Assembly (NCBI GenBank): GCA_014380965.1
Contig: JACMIV010000209.1
Location: forward strand, 1-9,846
Origin: Rhizobiaceae bacterium
Lineage (GTDB): Bacteria; Pseudomonadota; Alphaproteobacteria; Rhizobiales; Rhizobiaceae
Direction: 5' to 3'
DNA: 9,846 nt
The first letter of the stretch is position 1; each line of letters begins with the position of its first letter. The position numbers were made by a program, and so were the translations under genes. Shown piece after piece: positions 6,747 through 9,846 of this stretch. The notes beneath the pieces are model-generated. The model had not been told where the DNA came from. It worked only from the letters and a program-made list of their open reading frames with translations, and ran no database searches.

Positions 6747-7121
6747 ATGGGAAAGCCGTTGACCGAGTGGATCTGCGCCGGGCTTGGCGCGATCATCACT
6801 GTCGCGACTTTTGCGGTCGTCGCCCTCGATCTGCCCGGCGCTCGCGCGGACATCCCCGACATTCGTGTGACGGTGAAGGGGATCGAGCCGGCGAACGAAG
6901 GCTTCGTGGTGCGAATCAGGGCGCGGAACGTTTCCGACACGACAGCTGCCGCCTTCGAAATCGAGGGCACACTGAAACGCGGCAGCGAAATCGTCGAGAC
7001 AAGCCACGTCACGTTCGATTATGTCCCTCGCGGATCGGAGGAAAACGGCGGACTGTGGTTCCGGCAGGATCCTCGGAACCTTGAACTTCTCGTCAGACCC
7101 ACCGGCTACCAGGAGCCGTGA
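6747..7121 (+). CDS. TIGR02588 family single-pass membrane protein
   Basis: A 124-residue protein with one N-terminal hydrophobic helix (about 5-28) followed by an extracytoplasmic beta-rich domain: IRVTVKGIEPANEGFVVRIR, NVSDTTAAAFEIEGTL and VTFDYVPRGSEENGGLWF. The pattern, length and position identify it as TIGR02588, a family of unknown function reported always to follow TIGR02587 as a two-gene operon. Its ATG follows the upstream TAG with no intervening base, so expression should be strictly linked and the two products probably form a complex. The domain has the look of an Ig-like or FxLYD-type fold with NVS and EIEGTL strands, but that is an impression only. The gene is intact even though a decayed IS element starts within about 30-150 bp downstream. 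Confidence 0.9.
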   Translation: MGKPLTEWICAGLGAIITVATFAVVALDLPGARADIPDIRVTVKGIEPANEGFVVRIRARNVSDTTAAAFEIEGTLKRGSEIVETSHVTFDYVPRGSEENGGLWFRQDPRNLELLVRPTGYQEP

Positions 7122-7149
7122 TCAGAGTGTGGGTAAGGCCTGCTGCTGC

Positions 7150-7374
7150 GATCTCCGTACCCTGCACACGCATCGTTCGCCCAGCCGTTGCGATAGATCG
7201 CTCGTTCCAGCGTGCGCTCGTGACACCCGGCGCCGATCATGCCTTCCGCGTCGGCATCCATGAGAAGCTGCAACACGCTCTCGGCGATCGTCCTCAGGAA
7301 TCGCCGTCGCCCGCCTTCGCCAGAAGCTCGGCAAGCGGTAGTCTGGTCTCTCGGTCTTCGGGTTCTCCGGTCAG
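7150..7374 (-). pseudogene. IS256-family transposase, N-terminal fragment, frameshifted
   Basis: Reading the minus strand from 7374, the frame gives TGEPEDRETRLPLAELLAKA then GDGD, and hits a TGA at 7294-7296. Shifting by one base at that point gives FLRTIAESVLQLLMDADAEG, then MIGAGCHERTLERAIYRNGW. This is the typical N-terminal region of IS256-type transposases (LLMEADVEGLIGAGRHER..RNGY). The position expected for the start is CTG (7372-7374), perhaps a mutated ATG. After RNGW the reading degenerates around 7150-7180. The DDE catalytic region is absent, so the gene cannot encode an active transposase. The family call is confident by motif. Confidence 0.75.
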
Positions 7375-7472
7375 GTTGAAGCTTTGCAACTCCACCTTAG
7401 CCGGCCTATCCGGTGGCCACCTCCGTCACACCATTCGAGGTCCGGGTTTCCACCTCCAGCGCGGACACTACC
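7150..7472 (-). mobile_element. IS256-family insertion sequence remnant (left part only)
   Basis: This stretch holds the decayed 5' end of an IS256-family transposase gene on the minus strand plus its untranslated leader. Most of the expected transposase (about 400 residues) and the far end of the element are missing. The outer boundary near 7472 is a guess: on the minus strand GGTAGTGTCCG resembles the GTGTC-type termini of some IS256 relatives, but no partner repeat or target duplication can be shown. The inner boundary near 7150 is where similarity to the transposase fades. The remnant sits between the TIGR02588 gene and the YceI gene. Confidence 0.6.
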
Positions 7473-7885
7473 CTCCGTACCCACTCGGATAGTTGGGCAC
7501 GATGCCAAAACTCGGGAGTGCCGAAGGCAACCGAATGACGCCGCGCGTAGTGGCGGGTCCAGACATCGGCCAAAATCGTGGAGTAACGTCTCCCTGGAAC
7601 GGCGATATTTGCATCGCACTGTCCAAAAATTACTACGATTGTGCCGGAAACTTCAAGAAGCGATACGCTGTTGAGTTTTGACAGACACAGAGGGTTGGCC
7701 GCGGATACTGATTATTGACACCGAAATGCAGATCTCTCCGGAGAAGTCGATCTCGATACGCATACGAACAAGTGATATACGCGAAAGTGTTGAACGGTGT
7801 GTCGTAGCGCACGGTATTCTTTGATCGGCAGACTTCGCCTAAGTCGCTACCAGTCTCCTGACCCCAACGTTGAAAGCGAGCTCCC
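7473..7885. other. Intergenic stretch without a recognisable gene
   Basis: These 413 bases hold no gene I can support. The composition is visibly richer in A and T than the flanking genes, with tracts such as ATTATTGACACC and GTGATATACGC in the half nearest yceI, where a yceI promoter probably lies. No -35/-10 pair with good spacing could be assigned. A 62-codon plus-strand frame (7493-7681) and a minus-strand frame with stop at 7406-7408 are open, but neither matches a family I know. A short palindrome TCTCCGGAGA occurs at 7735-7744. Confidence 0.5.
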
Positions 7886-8494
7886 ATGCCTTTCCTGAAG
7901 TCCCTGATCATCGCATCGACCTTCGTCGCCGGCGTATCCGCCGCTTCGGCGCAGGTCATCGGCGTCCCGGCCGGCAGCTACGTTGCCGATGCTGGGCACA
8001 CGAACGTCCTTTGGACCGTCAGCCATTTCGGCCTCTCGAACTACATCGGTCGCTTCGGCACGATTGCCGCCACGCTCGAACTCGACCCTGCCGATCCGAC
8101 CAAGTCGAAGCTGACGGCAACGATCGATCCGAAGTCCGTCGACACAAATTATTCCGGCACCGACAAGGACTTCGACGCCGAGATCGCAAGTGAGATGTTC
8201 TTCGACGCTGCGAAGTTCGATGCGATCACCTTCGTCTCGACCGAGATCAAGACCAGCGGCAACGACACCGGAACGGTCACCGGCGACCTCACCTTTCACG
8301 GCGTGACGAAGCCTGTGACGCTCGACGTCAAGATGAACGCGGCGCTGAACCCCCATCCGATGTCGAAGAAGCCGGTCGTCGGCTTTTCCGCAACCGGCAC
8401 CATCAAGCGGTCGGACTTCGGCGTTGCGGCGCTGGTCGGCCCGGTCGGCGACGACGTCACGCTGACGATCGAGACCGAGTTCGTCGCCCAGTAA
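7886..8494 (+). CDS. YceI family periplasmic protein
   Basis: A 202-residue secreted YceI protein, a lipocalin-like beta-barrel family that binds polyprenoid or quinone-like lipids in the periplasm. The signal peptide has a hydrophobic core at 7-19 and likely cleavage after ASA at 22. The YceI pattern follows: AGSYVADAGHTNVLWTVSHF, NYIGRFGTIAATLELDP, KLTATIDPKSVDTN, FFDAAKFDAITFVS, TGDLTFHGVTKPVTLDV and VVGFSATGTIKRSDFGV. All the usual segments are present and the length is normal. The ATG has only a modest site (AGCGAG, about 5 nt upstream). A strong hairpin terminator follows 14 bp after the stop, which suggests a mostly monocistronic unit. The downstream gene encodes a second YceI domain fused to cytochrome b561, echoing the E. 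coli yceJ-yceI pairing. The ligand is unknown. Confidence 0.95.
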   Translation: MPFLKSLIIASTFVAGVSAASAQVIGVPAGSYVADAGHTNVLWTVSHFGLSNYIGRFGTIAATLELDPADPTKSKLTATIDPKSVDTNYSGTDKDFDAEIASEMFFDAAKFDAITFVSTEIKTSGNDTGTVTGDLTFHGVTKPVTLDVKMNAALNPHPMSKKPVVGFSATGTIKRSDFGVAALVGPVGDDVTLTIETEFVAQ

Positions 8495-8508
8495 ACCATT
8501 GCTTCGAA

Positions 8509-8536
8509 GAAGGCCCGATCGCGGGATCGGGCCTTC
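8509..8536 (+). terminator. Intrinsic terminator hairpin after yceI
   Basis: A perfect 12-bp stem (GAAGGCCCGATC at 8509-8520 pairing with 8525-8536) closes a 4-nt loop, GCGG. It begins 14 bp after the yceI stop and 32 bp before the next start. The following tract GTCGCGTTTCG is only weakly T-rich, so termination may be partial and allow some readthrough into the b561 gene. Confidence 0.75.
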
Positions 8537-8568
8537 GTCGCGTTTCGACCTGTGGCTGGAGACGAGAC

Positions 8569-9771
8569 GTGGACGCTACGGTGAAGGGCTACAATGCCGG
8601 GGCTATGATCCTGCACTGGACGATCGCTCTCGCGATCCTGTTCCAGCTGGCGATCGGCTTCTCGATGAGCCGGCTCGACATCTTTCCGGACCCGCTGCGG
8701 TTCTCCTTGTTCCAATGGCACAAGACCGTCGGCCTGCTGATCCTCTCGCTGACTCTCGCCCGCATCGCTTGGCGAATGTTCAACCCGCCTCCGGCGCACG
8801 GGCCCATGCCACGGGCCGAAAAGGCGCTCGCGGGCTCGGTGCACGTTCTCTTCTACGCGCTCATGCTACTGGTGCCTCTCTCCGGCTGGCTGCTGGTATC
8901 CGCGTCGCCGACAGGCATTCCGACGCTTCTCTTCCTCTCCGACATCCTGCCCTGGCCGAACGTGCCTCTGCCGTCGACCGGTGGCGTGGTGGAAGCGAGG
9001 GCGGAAGCGGCACATGTCTGGCTCGCCTACTCCGTCGCGGGGCTGCTCGTTCTCCATGTCGCCGGCGCTCTGAAACATTCGCTCGTCGATAACGCCCCCT
9101 CGTTTTCACGCATGTTGCCGATCGGCCAGTTGCCGCGCCAATCGATCTCTCTCGTCGCCATCCCCATCGCTGCGGCGGCGGTGGCGGTCTTTCTCGGCGG
9201 CGGCCTCGTCATGGGTCGCGTGAACGGCGAGGCGACAACTGCGGGCGCGGCTGTGGTGGCGCCGCCCGCTGCGTCGTCGGGCTGGACGATCGACAAGGCG
9301 GCCTCCAGACTCAGCTACACCGCGACCTTCTCGGGCAAGACCATCGGCGGCAGCATCGACAACTGGGATGCCGCCGTCAGTTTCGACCCGGAGGCACTTG
9401 CGGTCGCCAAGGCGTCCATCATCGTCGACAGCGCTTCGGTGACGATCGACGATTCGTTCATCCGCTCGACGCTTGCCGGTGCCGACGGGCTCGACGCGGT
9501 GGCGCAGCCGCAGGCTCGGATGGAACTCACGACGTTCTCCAAGACCCCTGACGGCTTTCTGGGAGCGGGGACAATGACGATCAAGGGGACGACAGCCCCG
9601 ATCGAAGTCCCTTTCACGTTCACCGAGAACCCCGACGGAACCGCGCGAGTTCAAGGAAGCGCCACTTTCGACCGTATGGCGTACAAGCTTGGTGCCGCGA
9701 ACGACGCGAGTGGGCAGTGGCTTGCCTTGCCGATCGGTTTGAACTTCGAACTCCAGGCAACGAAGCGCTGA
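8569..9771 (+). CDS. Cytochrome b561-YceI fusion protein
   Basis: A 400-residue fusion. Residues about 8-180 are a bacterial cytochrome b561 domain with four membrane helices and the expected haem-ligand histidines: H16 (LHW), H51 (QWHK), H149 (AHVWLAY) and H163 (LHVAG). The conserved VPLSGWLLVSAS lies at 102-113. A further hydrophobic segment (about 190-212) leads through an Ala/Thr/Pro-rich linker to a YceI domain (about 239-398). That domain opens GWTIDKAASRLSYTATFSGK and ends ASGQWLALPIGLNFEL, and it should lie in the periplasm. The protein probably moves electrons between quinol and a lipid ligand held by the YceI domain. The GTG start has GGAG with 7 nt spacing. The upstream gene encodes a free YceI protein, so the locus carries two YceI domains. 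Domain calls are firm; the electron partner is inferred. Confidence 0.94.
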   Translation: MDATVKGYNAGAMILHWTIALAILFQLAIGFSMSRLDIFPDPLRFSLFQWHKTVGLLILSLTLARIAWRMFNPPPAHGPMPRAEKALAGSVHVLFYALMLLVPLSGWLLVSASPTGIPTLLFLSDILPWPNVPLPSTGGVVEARAEAAHVWLAYSVAGLLVLHVAGALKHSLVDNAPSFSRMLPIGQLPRQSISLVAIPIAAAAVAVFLGGGLVMGRVNGEATTAGAAVVAPPAASSGWTIDKAASRLSYTATFSGKTIGGSIDNWDAAVSFDPEALAVAKASIIVDSASVTIDDSFIRSTLAGADGLDAVAQPQARMELTTFSKTPDGFLGAGTMTIKGTTAPIEVPFTFTENPDGTARVQGSATFDRMAYKLGAANDASGQWLALPIGLNFELQATKR

Positions 9772-9846
9772 CCAGTGCAAGATCGCTGCGATTTCCCCTC
9801 GCAGGAATGGCTCGAGCGTGTCAAGGGCGGGCCTCGTTCGTTCCTG
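9772..9846. other. Right-edge tail, no assignable feature
   Basis: The last 75 bases follow the b561-YceI stop. A weak 6-bp hairpin (CTGCGA 9786-9791 with TCGCAG 9799-9804, loop of 7) has no T-run and is not convincing as a terminator. Frames are open to the window edge on both strands, but the stretch is too short to tell whether a neighbouring gene has begun. Confidence 0.4.

Noticed and set aside
7118..7492. A 124-codon plus-strand frame overlapping the TIGR02588 stop
   Set aside because: It is antisense to the IS256 transposase remnant, which explains the sequence better.
7493..7681. A 62-codon plus-strand frame beginning MGTMPKLGSAEG
   Set aside because: No convincing ribosome site, no family match, and it lies in decayed IS-adjacent DNA.
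9106..9780. A 224-codon minus-strand frame
   Set aside because: It is fully antisense to the YceI half of the b561 fusion, with Arg-rich shadow composition.
1..9846. CRISPR arrays, tRNA or rRNA genes, phage attachment sites
   Set aside because: No regularly spaced repeats, cloverleaf-like segments or rRNA motifs were seen on either strand.

Overview
The window is GC-rich, densely coded DNA that looks alphaproteobacterial, most likely Hyphomicrobiales (Rhizobiales). The reasons are a Ku gene followed by a LigD gene that opens directly with the phosphoesterase domain, the TIGR02587/TIGR02588 membrane-protein pair known from rhizobia, DUF4142 and YceI envelope proteins, GTG starts and overlapping genes. 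All names come from recognising motifs by eye; no database search was run.

Layout. Minus strand, 1-1180: a two-gene non-homologous end-joining (NHEJ) operon, ku then ligD, with ligD cut by the left edge. A 279-bp divergent region carrying a perfect 11-bp inverted repeat separates it from a secreted DUF4142 protein (1460-2032, plus). Positions 2038-2365 (minus) hold a frameshifted, N-terminally truncated DUF1810 pseudogene. From 2471 to 5862 (plus) four genes overlap end to start: a family 2 glycosyltransferase, an acyl-CoA-dehydrogenase-fold flavoprotein, a PIG-L/LmbE deacetylase and a NodS-like SAM methyltransferase. After 35 bp comes the TIGR02587/TIGR02588 pair of unknown function (5898-7121). 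Next are a decayed IS256-family transposase remnant (about 7150-7472) and about 410 bp without a recognisable gene. The right end has a periplasmic YceI protein (7886-8494), a hairpin terminator, and a cytochrome b561-YceI fusion (8569-9771).

How the genes work together. Ku and LigD form a double-strand-break repair system. The four-gene block is the most interesting part. Its set of activities (sugar transfer, amide deacetylation, probable N-methylation, flavin-dependent oxidation) resembles the NodC-NodB-NodS logic of Nod-factor synthesis, built from an unrelated deacetylase family plus an oxidoreductase. It probably makes or tailors an amino-sugar-containing glycoconjugate, but the substrate cannot be read from the sequence. 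The YceI and b561-YceI pair suggests membrane electron transfer linked to a periplasmic isoprenoid or quinone binder, as in E. coli yceJ-yceI. The window mixes intact core-like operons with two decayed genes at the operon borders.
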